Assembly (NCBI RefSeq): GCF_040654195.1
Contig: NZ_JBFAHM010000002.1
Span: 186,001 to 250,000, forward strand
Direction: 5' to 3'
Length of the DNA: 64,000 nucleotides
DNA from: Hamadaea sp013361475
GTDB taxonomy: Bacteria; Actinomycetota; Actinomycetes; Mycobacteriales; Micromonosporaceae
Shown: piece after piece, positions 39,872 to 48,046 of the stretch
Numbering within the stretch: position 1 is the first letter of the stretch
Layout: every line of letters starts with the position of its first letter
Made by a program: the position numbers and the translations under genes
The notes under the pieces: model-generated
Seen by the model: the letters and a program-made list of their open reading frames with translations, nothing else
Told to the model about the DNA's origin: nothing
Databases searched by the model: none

Positions 39872-40221
39872 CAGCAGCAGTCGTCGCGGTCGGCTTGCGG
39901 GCAGACGGTCGGGTCGACGGCGAGCACCAGACCGAGCAGGTCCCCGAGTGCGTGCGAGAGCCGCTGGTCCGACAGCTCATAGCGCGACCGGCGGCCCTCG
40001 GCGACCGCGATGACCAGCCCGCAGCCGCGCAGGCAGGCCAGATGGTTGGACAGGCTCTGCCGGGACACCCCCAGCAGGTCGGCCAGGTCCGACGGGTACG
40101 CCGGCCCGTCCCGCAGCGCCAGCAGCAGCCGCGCTCGAGTGGGGTCGGACAGGGCGTGCCCGAAGCGGGCCAGCACCTGTCCGCGGGTGGCCACGGGAAT
40201 GGCGTCGTCCAGCGTCCTCAC
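39871..40221 (-). CDS. cmtR: CmtR-like Cd/Pb-responsive repressor
   Basis: 116 residues. The recognition helix carries SNHLACLRGCGLV with Cys63 and Cys67, the positions used by Mycobacterium CmtR (C57, C61) together with a C-terminal Cys; here the tail has Cys107 and a final CC. Cd(II) or Pb(II) binding should release DNA. The GTG at 40221 follows a -10 box TACTGT (40234-40229) by 7 nt, suggesting a leaderless mRNA. It controls the downstream transporter and, by shared operator words, probably the CDF gene at 38277. Confidence 0.88.
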   Translation of the reverse strand: MRTLDDAIPVATRGQVLARFGHALSDPTRARLLLALRDGPAYPSDLADLLGVSRQSLSNHLACLRGCGLVIAVAEGRRSRYELSDQRLSHALGDLLGLVLAVDPTVCPQADRDDCC

Positions 40222-40228
40222 ATGGACG

Positions 40229-40267
40229 ACAGTACAGCACAAGCTGAATACAAGATAGCGTGAATTC
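40229..40267 (-). promoter_or_regulatory. CmtR operator/promoter region
   Basis: Minus strand GAATTCACG (40267-40259), then TATTCA (40250-40245), then the -10 box TACTGT (40234-40229). Both words also occur in the CDF promoter, though in different order and spacing. Confidence 0.55.
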
Positions 40268-40272
40268 TTGCC

Positions 40273-42363
40273 TCACCTCACCGACGGCTCGCCGGCTCGA
40301 TCCTTCTGCTGGACGATGACCGGCGACGTGCCCCGATACGGGCGGCCAGGCCACCAGAACCGTTCGCCTGACAGCATCGCGATCGCCGGGACGAGCAGCG
40401 TCCGGACCAGCAGCGTGTCCAGCAGGACGCCGATGCCGACGATGATCCCGAGTTCGGTGAGCGTCACCAGCGGCAGGACGCCCAGCACGGCGAAGACCGC
40501 GGCCAGCAGAATGCCGGCGCTGGTGATCACGCCGCCGGTGACGCTCAGCGAGGTGAGCATTCCCGCCCGGGTGCCGTGCCGCACGGCCTCCTCGCGTGCC
40601 CTGGTCGCGAGGAAGATGTTGTAGTCCACGCCCAGCGCCACGAGGAACAGGAACGACAACAGCGGCACCTCGTTGTCGAGCGCGGCGTAGTCGAGCACGT
40701 GGACGAAGAGCAGGTTCGCCGCGCCCAGCGCCGCGAAGTAGGTCGCCACGACGGTCAGCACGAGAACCACGGGCGCCACCAGCGACCGCAGCAGCACCAG
40801 CAGGATCAGGAAGACCACCGCCAGCACCAGTGGGACGACCCGGCGCAACGCGGTGAACGACGCCTCCCGTTCGTCCAGATTGGTCGCCACCGTTCCGCCG
40901 ACCACCGCGTCCGCGTCGGCGACCTGGTGCACCGCCGTACGCAGCGCCTTGACCGTGTCGTAGCTGGCCGTCGAGTCGGGTTCGGCGTCGAGGACGACGT
41001 CGAACGACACCCAACCGGCGGCCTTCTCCGCCGGGCGTACGCTCGCCACCCCGTCGGTGCCGTCGATCGCCGCGAACACCGAGTCCTGGCGGCTGTCCTT
41101 GGCGACGACGATGACGGGATCGGCCGCGCCGGAGGGGAAATGCTTACCCAGCGTCGTGAGCGCGTCGATCGACTCCGCCTGGACGCGGAACTGTTCGGTC
41201 CGGCTCAACCCGATCCGGACGTCCGACAGTCCCGCCGAAAGCAGGGCCAGGAAGACCAGCGAGAGCGCGACGACCATCCGGGGCCGCCGGGCGACGAACC
41301 CACCGGCGCGCGCCCAGAGCCCGCGTCCCGTCTGCTCCTCGGACTGGCCCTCGCGGGGAACGAAGGGCCAGAACAGCCCACGGCCGCAGACCACGAGCGC
41401 GGCGGGGAGCACCAGCAGACCGAACAGGGCCGCGACCGCGACACCGACCGCCCCGGCGACGCCCAACGCCTGGTTGAAGGTCAACGGCGCGGCAAGCAGG
41501 GTCAGCAGTCCGAGGATCACCGTCACCGCGCTGGCCGCGATCGCCGGGCCGGCCGAGCGTACGCTGCGCCGCATGGCCTCCCGGCGATCGCCGTGACGGC
41601 GTAGTTCCTCGCGGTATCGGGCGATGAGCAGCAGCGCGTAGTCGGTGCCCGCGCCGAAGACGATGACGTCCACGATGCCGGTCGTCGACGGGTCGAGCAG
41701 CAGTCCGGCCGTCCGGTTCAGCAGAGCCAGCAACGCGTTGGTCACCATGTCGGCCGAACCCACCACTGCCAACGGGATCAGCCACAGCCACGGGCTGCGA
41801 TACGTGATCAGCAGCAGCACCGCCACGACCACGACGGTGACCAGCAGCAGGGTGGTGTTCGCGCCGTCGAAGGACGCGGCGATGTCGGCGGTGAACCCGG
41901 CCCCGCCGGTCACCTGCGCGGTGAGCCCGTCGGGCCGTCCCTCGCCCGCGATCGTCCGTAGCTGCCGGATCGTCTCGGACAGCTCCTCGATCTGCTGGCC
42001 GGCCGGCAGGGGCACGGCCACCAGGACAGCGCCTTCCTGCTCCGCCTTCACCGGGGGCGCGACCTGTCCCCCGACGGCGAACTTGGCGAACGCGGCGGAG
42101 TCGGCCGCGATCTTCCGGTCGTCGGCCTCGGTCAGCTTCCCGCCATCGCGGGCGTAGACGACGAGGGCCGGATTGACCTGGCCGCTCGGGAACTGCTTCT
42201 GCAATTGCGCCACCCGCACCGACTCCGTCGAGTCGGGCAGCCCGCCGGTCGCGTCGTTGGTCGTCGTCGCCTCGCCGCCGACACCCACGAGGGCTCCGGC
42301 CGCCAGCACTGCCACCAGCAGGACAAGCCAGGCGGACAACCGCCCGGTCAGCACTCGCAGCAT
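40273..42363 (-). CDS. MMPL-family transporter
   Basis: 696 residues, RND fold with two periplasmic domains and about 12 helices. Proton-relay motifs FGAGTDYALLLIARYREEL and LGVDYNIFLATRAREEA contain the expected Asp-Tyr pairs. MMPL proteins export lipids, drugs or siderophores in actinobacteria. A divergent marR gene with two palindromes in the gap points to drug- or lipid-induced expression. Confidence 0.92.
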   Translation of the reverse strand: MLRVLTGRLSAWLVLLVAVLAAGALVGVGGEATTTNDATGGLPDSTESVRVAQLQKQFPSGQVNPALVVYARDGGKLTEADDRKIAADSAAFAKFAVGGQVAPPVKAEQEGAVLVAVPLPAGQQIEELSETIRQLRTIAGEGRPDGLTAQVTGGAGFTADIAASFDGANTTLLLVTVVVVAVLLLITYRSPWLWLIPLAVVGSADMVTNALLALLNRTAGLLLDPSTTGIVDVIVFGAGTDYALLLIARYREELRRHGDRREAMRRSVRSAGPAIAASAVTVILGLLTLLAAPLTFNQALGVAGAVGVAVAALFGLLVLPAALVVCGRGLFWPFVPREGQSEEQTGRGLWARAGGFVARRPRMVVALSLVFLALLSAGLSDVRIGLSRTEQFRVQAESIDALTTLGKHFPSGAADPVIVVAKDSRQDSVFAAIDGTDGVASVRPAEKAAGWVSFDVVLDAEPDSTASYDTVKALRTAVHQVADADAVVGGTVATNLDEREASFTALRRVVPLVLAVVFLILLVLLRSLVAPVVLVLTVVATYFAALGAANLLFVHVLDYAALDNEVPLLSFLFLVALGVDYNIFLATRAREEAVRHGTRAGMLTSLSVTGGVITSAGILLAAVFAVLGVLPLVTLTELGIIVGIGVLLDTLLVRTLLVPAIAMLSGERFWWPGRPYRGTSPVIVQQKDRAGEPSVR

Positions 42364-42413
42364 GGTCCACTCCCTCGAAGGTGTCTCGTCACCCGAACAT
42401 CATTGCAGACGAC

Positions 42414-42453
42414 TATCTCGTCTTCAGAGATACCCACCTCGCGAGGTTATAGT
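42414..42453. promoter_or_regulatory. MarR operators and leaderless marR promoter
   Basis: TATCTC (42414-42419) and GAGATA (42427-42432) form a perfect inverted repeat; ACCTCG-CGAGGT (42436-42447) is a second palindrome directly joined to the -10 box TATAGT (42448-42453). The marR GTG at 42461 is 7 nt further. Both sites lie in the gap to the divergent MMPL gene. Confidence 0.7.
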
Positions 42454-42460
42454 GCTCCGC

Positions 42461-42961
42461 GTGACGGACAGCGTGTTCCAGCGCGCCGACGATCCACGAG
42501 CCAAGCTCGTCGGCGAGATCATCAGCGATCTCCACCTGTATGGGGCGCACTCCCAGCACATCGGCGACGCGTTCGCCGCCCGGAACCAGCTCGGCCAGGC
42601 CGACCTGCACGCACTGCTGCTGATCATGGAGGCGGAGCTGGCCGGGGAGCCGATCACGCCCGGCACGTTGCGCGAAGAACTCAACTTCTCGTCCGGCTCG
42701 ATCACCGGAGTCATCGACCGGCTCGAGGCCGCGGGTCACGTCCGGCGGGATCGCGACACCGCCGACCGCCGCAAGATCTTCCTGCGGTACGCCGCCCCCG
42801 GCGCGGAGGTCGCGCGGGACTTCTTCCGTCCGCTCGCGCGGCGTACGGAGGATGTCATGGCGCAGTTCTCCGACGCGGAACTGCAGCGGGTTCAGACGTT
42901 CTTGACCGCGATCGTCGGCTCGATGCGGCAGCACCGCGACGATCTGCGTACGCGCAGCTGA
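42461..42961 (+). CDS. MarR-family regulator
   Basis: 166 residues from GTG 42461. Winged helix: GQADLHALLLIMEAELAGEP, LNFSSGSITGVIDRLEAAGHVRRDRDTADRRKIFL. Dimer helices follow. An in-frame GTG at 42452 falls inside the -10 box and is rejected. Divergent from MMPL, its likely target. Confidence 0.9.
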   Translation: MTDSVFQRADDPRAKLVGEIISDLHLYGAHSQHIGDAFAARNQLGQADLHALLLIMEAELAGEPITPGTLREELNFSSGSITGVIDRLEAAGHVRRDRDTADRRKIFLRYAAPGAEVARDFFRPLARRTEDVMAQFSDAELQRVQTFLTAIVGSMRQHRDDLRTRS

Positions 42962-42967
42962 CCCGCC

Positions 42968-43384
42968 CTATCGGGGTGTTTCCCCACGCGCTCGCGCCGA
43001 CCGGGCGTGGTCGATGTAGTCCCGCGATTCGACGATCCGCCCGTCGCGTACGCGCATGACGAACACGCACGGAACGGCGAAGCGCTCGCCGCTGGCGATG
43101 TTCTCACCCTGGTACTCGAACTCGGCGACGACGACCTCGGGGTCGGTCGTCTCATGCACCCGGATGTTGCCCGGCCGCCGCCGGATCGGCGACGTCCAGC
43201 CCGGCGGCGGAGTGAAGTGCTGCCGCAACTCCTCCCGGCTCAGCATCGGCGACTGATCCGCCGCGAACGGGTGCGACACGTCCGTACGGTCGGCGTACAG
43301 GTCGATCGCGTCCTGCCACCGCTCGTCGCACACCGCGTGCACCAGGCGGTGGAAGACCTCGGCCGGGGTCGGCGACTGCGTCAT
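42968..43384 (-). CDS. SnoaL/NTF2-like protein
   Basis: 138 residues: VFHRLVHAVCDERWQDAIDLYAD, PFAADQSPMLSREELRQHF and MRVRDGRIVESRDYIDH are typical of SnoaL-type NTF2 folds, small-molecule binding or isomerase-like cones. No catalytic residues assigned. Convergent with marR, 6 nt apart. Confidence 0.85.
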   Translation of the reverse strand: MTQSPTPAEVFHRLVHAVCDERWQDAIDLYADRTDVSHPFAADQSPMLSREELRQHFTPPPGWTSPIRRRPGNIRVHETTDPEVVVAEFEYQGENIASGERFAVPCVFVMRVRDGRIVESRDYIDHARSARARGETPR

Positions 43385-43532
43385 GGATCAAGTAGACACC
43401 GAACAGCCGGCGCGACTGACGGATCGGCCGACCGGCAGCGGACGTCGCAGCGCCCGCCGCCGGTCGGCACCCAGAGCCGTCAGCGCGAAAAAGCAGGTGA
43501 CCCCCTGCGGCCGAGGCGTCGATCATGAAACC

Positions 43533-44426
43533 GTGGCAGAAGTGAGCACCGCCCCGACCGAGCACGCCCAGTCGTTGAACACCCGCGTCTTCGGCTCGGT
43601 CCCCCCGACGGTGCTGGTCCTGCTCGGCATCGTCAGCGTCCAGCTCGGCTCGGCCGTCGCCAAACATCTGTTCCCAGTGGTGGGCAGCTTCGGCACCGTC
43701 GCGTTACGCCTGTTCTTCGCGGCCGCGGTGTTGGTACTGGTGTGGCGGCCGTCGGTACGCCTGAGCCGCCGCGCCTGGACGGTCGTGCTCGGCTATGGCG
43801 TCGTCCTCGGGCTGATGAACCTGTGCTTCTATCTGGCACTGGCGCGCATCCCGCTCGGGATCGCGGTGACCGTCGAATTCCTCGGGCCGCTGGCGGTGGC
43901 CCTGGCCGGGTCGCGGCGGTGGCTGGACGTCGTCTGGGTCGCGCTCGCGGGCAGCGGGGTGTTCCTGCTGATGGAGGGCGGCGGCGAGCTCAACCTCGCC
44001 GGTCTGCTGTTCGCCGTGGCCGCCGGCGCGCTCTGGGGCCTGTACATCCTGGTCGGCGCGGCACTGGGCCGGCATACGACCGAAGGCAACGGACTGGCGC
44101 TGGGCATGGCGATCGCCGCCTGCATCGCGGTGCCGGTCGGCGTCGCCGACAGCGGTACGGCGCTGCTGCATCCGGGTGTCCTGGTCGCCGGACTCGGGGT
44201 GGCGCTGCTGTCGTCGGTGATCCCGTACACGCTGGATCTGGAGGCGCTGCGCCGCATCCCGCCGAACGTCTTCGGCATCTTGATGAGTCTGGAACCGGCG
44301 GTGGCGGCCGCGATCGGCCTCATCGTGCTCCAGGAGTCACTGGACTGGTCCCAGTGGATCGCCGTGTTGTGCGTGGTCGCCGCCTCGGCCGGAGCCACCC
44401 TCGGCGCCCGCCCCTCGGGAACGTGA
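43533..44426 (+). CDS. EamA-family transporter (RhtA-like)
   Basis: 297 residues from GTG 43533 (a GTG at 43542 is possible). Ten membrane helices in two EamA repeats: LGIVSVQLGSAVAKHLFPVVG, LALARIPLGIAVTVEFLGPL, LEALRRIPPNVFGILMSLEP. RhtA relatives export threonine/homoserine or similar metabolites. The stop codon lies inside the 75-bp repeat. Confidence 0.9.
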   Translation: MAEVSTAPTEHAQSLNTRVFGSVPPTVLVLLGIVSVQLGSAVAKHLFPVVGSFGTVALRLFFAAAVLVLVWRPSVRLSRRAWTVVLGYGVVLGLMNLCFYLALARIPLGIAVTVEFLGPLAVALAGSRRWLDVVWVALAGSGVFLLMEGGGELNLAGLLFAVAAGALWGLYILVGAALGRHTTEGNGLALGMAIAACIAVPVGVADSGTALLHPGVLVAGLGVALLSSVIPYTLDLEALRRIPPNVFGILMSLEPAVAAAIGLIVLQESLDWSQWIAVLCVVAASAGATLGARPSGT

Positions 44427-44497
44427 TCATTGCGCCAGCCATGCTGCTTGAACGGGCATTTTGCCGCCTGAAACGACATGGCTGGCGCAATGATCAC
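44423..44497. repeat. 75-bp hairpin repeat, copy B
   Basis: Arms TGATCATTGCGCCAGCCATG and CATGGCTGGCGCAATGATCA, perfect over 20 bp. Compared with copy A (22575-22649), two stem pairs changed on both sides (C-G to T-A, T-A to C-G), while CTGCTT and CTGAAAC in the loop stayed. It lies between two convergent genes, as copy A does. Confidence 0.85.
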
Positions 44498-44511
44498 GCG
44501 AGTGGAAAGGA

Positions 44512-45162
44512 TTAGCTCTGGCGGCGGCAGATCTCGACGCAGCACGCGTCGGGCCGGGGCGCCAACCGCGCGGCGAGGTCCGGATCGCCGGAGACCACGC
44601 CTTCGACGTATGCGTGGTTCAGTCCGCAGACGAGTTCGGTCTGCTCGGCGGCCAGCGCGTGGAACGGGCAGTTGCGCAGGATCAGCCGGTCGGGGTCGCC
44701 GGGTTCGAGTTCGGGTTCGAAGCCGAGGTCGTCCAGCACCCGGGCGGCCTCGGTCAGTCCGTTGACCGGCGTGCTGTGCGCGCGGCCGCGGGCGTACGCC
44801 TCTTCCCGGGCGGCGTCTCCGGCGTGGGACGGTCTCCGGGCGACGGCGGCGGCGAGGACGCTGGCGATCAGCTCGTAGCGCCGGGGTGGGATCGCGACTT
44901 CGAGGTCTTCCCCGGCCGAGTAGACCTTCGGGGTGCGACCGCGCCCTCGGGGCCGGTCCGCCGGCGCCTCGTACGCCGTCCGCAAAAGCCCGGTCTCGGC
45001 GAGTTTGTCGAGGTGGAACGCGGCGAGGTTGCGCGAGACGCCGCAGGCGTCAGCCGCCTCCTCCCGGGTCACCGGGCGGTGCTGGCGGCGCACGTGGTCG
45101 AACAGGGCGCGCCGGACCGGATCGGCCAGCGCCGACACCGACTGCCACACCTGTTCCGCCAC
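44512..45162 (-). CDS. HTH regulator with C-terminal Cys cluster (SufR-like, probable Fe-S sensor)
   Basis: 216 residues: winged helix (VSALADPVRRALFDHVRRQ; CGVSRNLAAFHLDKLAETGLL) and a C-terminal domain with NCPFHALAAEQTELVCGLNHAYVEG and a final ACCVEICRR. The Cys-x12-Cys plus CC pattern matches SufR-type repressors that bind an iron-sulfur cluster. It is divergent from folE across 100 nt, and GTP cyclohydrolase or the adjacent ferredoxin reductase may be its targets. Confidence 0.85.
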   Translation of the reverse strand: MAEQVWQSVSALADPVRRALFDHVRRQHRPVTREEAADACGVSRNLAAFHLDKLAETGLLRTAYEAPADRPRGRGRTPKVYSAGEDLEVAIPPRRYELIASVLAAAVARRPSHAGDAAREEAYARGRAHSTPVNGLTEAARVLDDLGFEPELEPGDPDRLILRNCPFHALAAEQTELVCGLNHAYVEGVVSGDPDLAARLAPRPDACCVEICRRQS

Positions 45163-45262
45163 GCCACCAGAATATCACCAACGTCGGCTATTGAAATAAT
45201 GCCGCCCCGGATGGAGGATGCGAATAAGACCAACTGCAGTTGGCGAAAACATGGGAGTGATC

Positions 45263-45847
45263 ATGCAAGTGACCGCCGTGCGCCCGCGAGTACCCGAGCG
45301 CGACCTGATCGCCGCCGAGCAAGCGGCCACCGCGTTCCTGACCGCGCTCGGGCTGGACATCGGCTCGGAGAGCATGCGGGAAACGCCGGCTCGCATGGTC
45401 CGCGCCTACGCCGACCTGCTCAGTCCCCGCCCGTTCCGGCCGACCACGTTCCCCAACGACGAGGGCTACGACGAGCTGGTCCTCGCCCGCGACATCCCGA
45501 TCCGGTCGGTGTGCGAGCACCATCTGCTGCCGTTCGTCGGCGTCGCGCACGTCGGCTACCTGCCCGGCGAACGCATCCTCGGACTGTCCAAACTCGCCCG
45601 CGTCGTCGAGCTGTTCGCGCACGGGCCGCAGGTGCAGGAACGGCTCACCAAGCAGATCGCCGACTGGCTGTCCGACCAGCTCTCCCCCAAGGGCGTCGGC
45701 GTCGTCATCCAGGCCGAGCATTTGTGCATGACGCTGCGCGGCGTCCAGGCCACCGGCGCCACCACCGTCACCTCGACCCTGCTGGGCACCCTGCGCGAGG
45801 ACGCCCGCTCCCGGGCCGAATTCCTCGCGCTCACCCAGCCCCGCTGA
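45263..45847 (+). CDS. folE: GTP cyclohydrolase I
   Basis: 194 residues. Converts GTP to dihydroneopterin triphosphate. Zinc ligands: RSVCEHHLLPFVG (Cys, His) and EHLCMTLRGV (Cys); substrate loop YLPGERILGLSKLARVVE. The ATG at 45263 is chosen because GGGAG lies 5 nt before it; ATGs at 45218 and 45251 have badly placed or no ribosome sites. No other folate gene is near, so it may serve a special pterin need, with the downstream reductase. Confidence 0.9.
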   Translation: MQVTAVRPRVPERDLIAAEQAATAFLTALGLDIGSESMRETPARMVRAYADLLSPRPFRPTTFPNDEGYDELVLARDIPIRSVCEHHLLPFVGVAHVGYLPGERILGLSKLARVVELFAHGPQVQERLTKQIADWLSDQLSPKGVGVVIQAEHLCMTLRGVQATGATTVTSTLLGTLREDARSRAEFLALTQPR

Positions 45848-45859
45848 AAGGACGTCCAC

Positions 45860-47077
45860 ATGCGACACATCATCGTCGGTGCCGGGCTCGCGGGCGCCAA
45901 AGCCGCCCAGACGCTGCGCGACGAGGGCTTCGACGGCGACATCACGCTGATCGGCTCCGAATCCGAGCTGCCCTACGAACGGCCGCCGCTGTCCAAGGGC
46001 CTCCTGCTCGGCGCGACGCCGCGGGAGGAGGTCTACGTCCACAAACCCAGCTGGTACGCCGAAAGCAGCGTCGAGGTCCGCACGGCGACGACGGTGGCCG
46101 ACATCGACCGCACCGCGCATCGGATCACGACCGACGCCGGCGAGGTGCTGCCCTACGACAAGCTGCTCCTGACGACCGGCTCGTCGCCGCGACGGCTGCC
46201 CGTGCCCGGTGCCGACCTCGACGGCGTGCTCTATCTGCGTACGCTCGCCGACAGCGACCGCGTCTCCGAAGCGCTGCGGGACGGCGTACACGTGGTGATC
46301 GTGGGAGCGGGCTGGATCGGCCTGGAGATCGCGGCGGCGGCCCGCACGCGCGGTGCGCACGTGACGGTCGTGGAGACGGCGAGCCTGCCGTTGCTCGGCG
46401 TGCTCGGCCCCGAGCTCGCGCAGGTCTTCGCGGACCTGCACCGCGACCACGGCGTGGCGTTCCGGTTCGGCGCGCAGGTCAACCGGTTCGACGGCGACGG
46501 CAGCGTCCGCGGCGTCGGTCTCGCGGACGGCACCGACCTGCCCGCCGACGTCGTCATCGTGGGCGTGGGCGCGCGGCCGAACGACGACCTCGCCGTCCGG
46601 GCCGGACTCGACGTCGGCAACGGCGTCGTCGTCGACTCCCAGCACCGCACCTCCGATCCGGACATCTTCGCCGCCGGTGACGTCGCCTGCGCGTTCCATC
46701 CGGTCTTCGGCCGCCACATCCGCACCGAGCACTGGGCCAACGCCCTGGACGGCGGGCCGGAGGCCGCCCGCGCCATGCTCGGCCTGTCCGTGCCACCCGA
46801 CCGGCTGCCGTTCTTCTTCACCGACCAGTACGACCTCGGCGCCGAGTACGCCGGATTCGCCGCGCCCGGCGACGCCGACCGGCTCGTGTTCCGCGGCGAC
46901 CGCGACCGCCGCGAGTTCGTCGCGTTCTGGACCCGCGACGGACGTGTCCTGGCCGGCATGAACGTCAACGTCTGGGACGTCACCGACGACATCCAGCGGC
47001 TGATCCGCCTGCGGAAGCCCGTAGACCTCGGCGTGCTCGCCGACAGCGAGGTGCCGTTGAGCGAGGTGCAGGCCTGA
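45860..47077 (+). CDS. Ferredoxin/rubredoxin reductase-type flavoprotein
   Basis: 405 residues. FAD site HIIVGAGLAGAKAAQTL, NAD(P)H site VVIVGAGWIGLEIAAAAR, FAD late motif DIFAAGDVACAFHP, and a reductase C-terminal domain (EHWANALDGGPEAARAM; VNVWDV). Such enzymes feed ferredoxins that serve P450s or oxygenases. The start is 12 nt after folE with AAAGGACG, so they are co-transcribed. Confidence 0.92.
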   Translation: MRHIIVGAGLAGAKAAQTLRDEGFDGDITLIGSESELPYERPPLSKGLLLGATPREEVYVHKPSWYAESSVEVRTATTVADIDRTAHRITTDAGEVLPYDKLLLTTGSSPRRLPVPGADLDGVLYLRTLADSDRVSEALRDGVHVVIVGAGWIGLEIAAAARTRGAHVTVVETASLPLLGVLGPELAQVFADLHRDHGVAFRFGAQVNRFDGDGSVRGVGLADGTDLPADVVIVGVGARPNDDLAVRAGLDVGNGVVVDSQHRTSDPDIFAAGDVACAFHPVFGRHIRTEHWANALDGGPEAARAMLGLSVPPDRLPFFFTDQYDLGAEYAGFAAPGDADRLVFRGDRDRREFVAFWTRDGRVLAGMNVNVWDVTDDIQRLIRLRKPVDLGVLADSEVPLSEVQA

Positions 47078-47091
47078 CCCCGGGCGCACGC

Positions 47092-47097
47092 TATAGT
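47092..47097 (+). promoter_or_regulatory. -10 box of a leaderless promoter
   Basis: TATAGT lies 5 nt before the GTG at 47103, which has no Shine-Dalgarno sequence. The same box with the same following GC-rich bases precedes marR at 42448. Confidence 0.55.
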
Positions 47098-47102
47098 GCG
47101 CC

Positions 47103-47931
47103 GTGGCCGACGAAGCTCTCTCCGAACTGGACACTCCCGCTGACCACAGCGCGACGAAGACCGAGGTCTATCTCGGCCTATTATGGCTGGGCATCACGGT
47201 CTTCACCGCGTACGCGTCGACGCACGGAGTGCCCGGGGCGCCCGGCCCGATCAGCGCGGCCGTCGAGGCGATGCCGGACGTCATCAGCTCCGTCGCTCGT
47301 CACGGCGGCCACCATCGCGGCGGCGGCCGGGTCCCGCCACGCGAGCGCCGTCCGGCGACTGCTCATCGGGCTGGCCGCCGGAGCCGGCTTCGGCGTCGTC
47401 ACCGCGTTCGGCGTACGCCTCGCCTATGGCGACAGCGCGTCGGTCCTGAGGCTGAGTGTCACCGTGGCGGCGGCCTGCGTCCTCGGGGGCGCGTTCGCGA
47501 TGCTGCCGGGTGCCGTGCTCGACGCCAGCCTGTGGGCGATGACCTGGGTCCTGTTCGCCGGGCTGATCCTGTCGGTCCTCAAGCCTCACCTGGTGACGAT
47601 GCTCGGTGGCGGCGCGACCGGTCAGAGCCGCTTCCTGCTGCTCCAACCGGCGGTGGCCGGCCTGCTCGCCGCCATGCACTCGGTCCGGTGGCTGCGGGCG
47701 GAGAATCCGGCGCTGTTCTGGTTCCCGGTGGCGGGCGCGCTGTCGGGCGTCTACCTGCTCGCGACCGAGGGCCTCGGGCACTTCGGCGGCAAGGTCCTGG
47801 CGGCGACGCCCGACAGCGCCGCAGGCGAGGCCTTGTTCACCGACGCCGCCAAACTCAAGTACGCCGTCATCGTCCTCGCCGTCGGCGGCGTACTCGCGCT
47901 CCTCATCGCCGCCCGGCGACCCCGCGCCTGA
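47103..47931 (+). pseudogene. Membrane protein gene split by a frameshift near 47298
   Basis: The first frame encodes MADEALSELDTPADHSATKT, a helix VYLGLLWLGITVFTAYAS and a loop to VISSVA (47297). Coding then continues in the next frame (VTAATIAAAAG, LLIGLAAGAGFGVVTAFGVRLA, LDASLWAMTWVLFAGLILSVL, up to AARRPRA). Skipping C47298 joins both parts into about 275 residues with six to seven helices. No family recognised. It may be a true pseudogene, a recent mutation or a base-calling error. Confidence 0.7.
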
Positions 47932-48046
47932 CGGGCGCCGGGGGCAGGCCCGCCCGAGACCGAAGACCTCCCGTCGTCGTTGAGTGAACTGGTCGACACC
48001 GTCAGGCTGCCGCTGGGCGGGTGAGTGAACAGTCGCTGGGGGCCTG

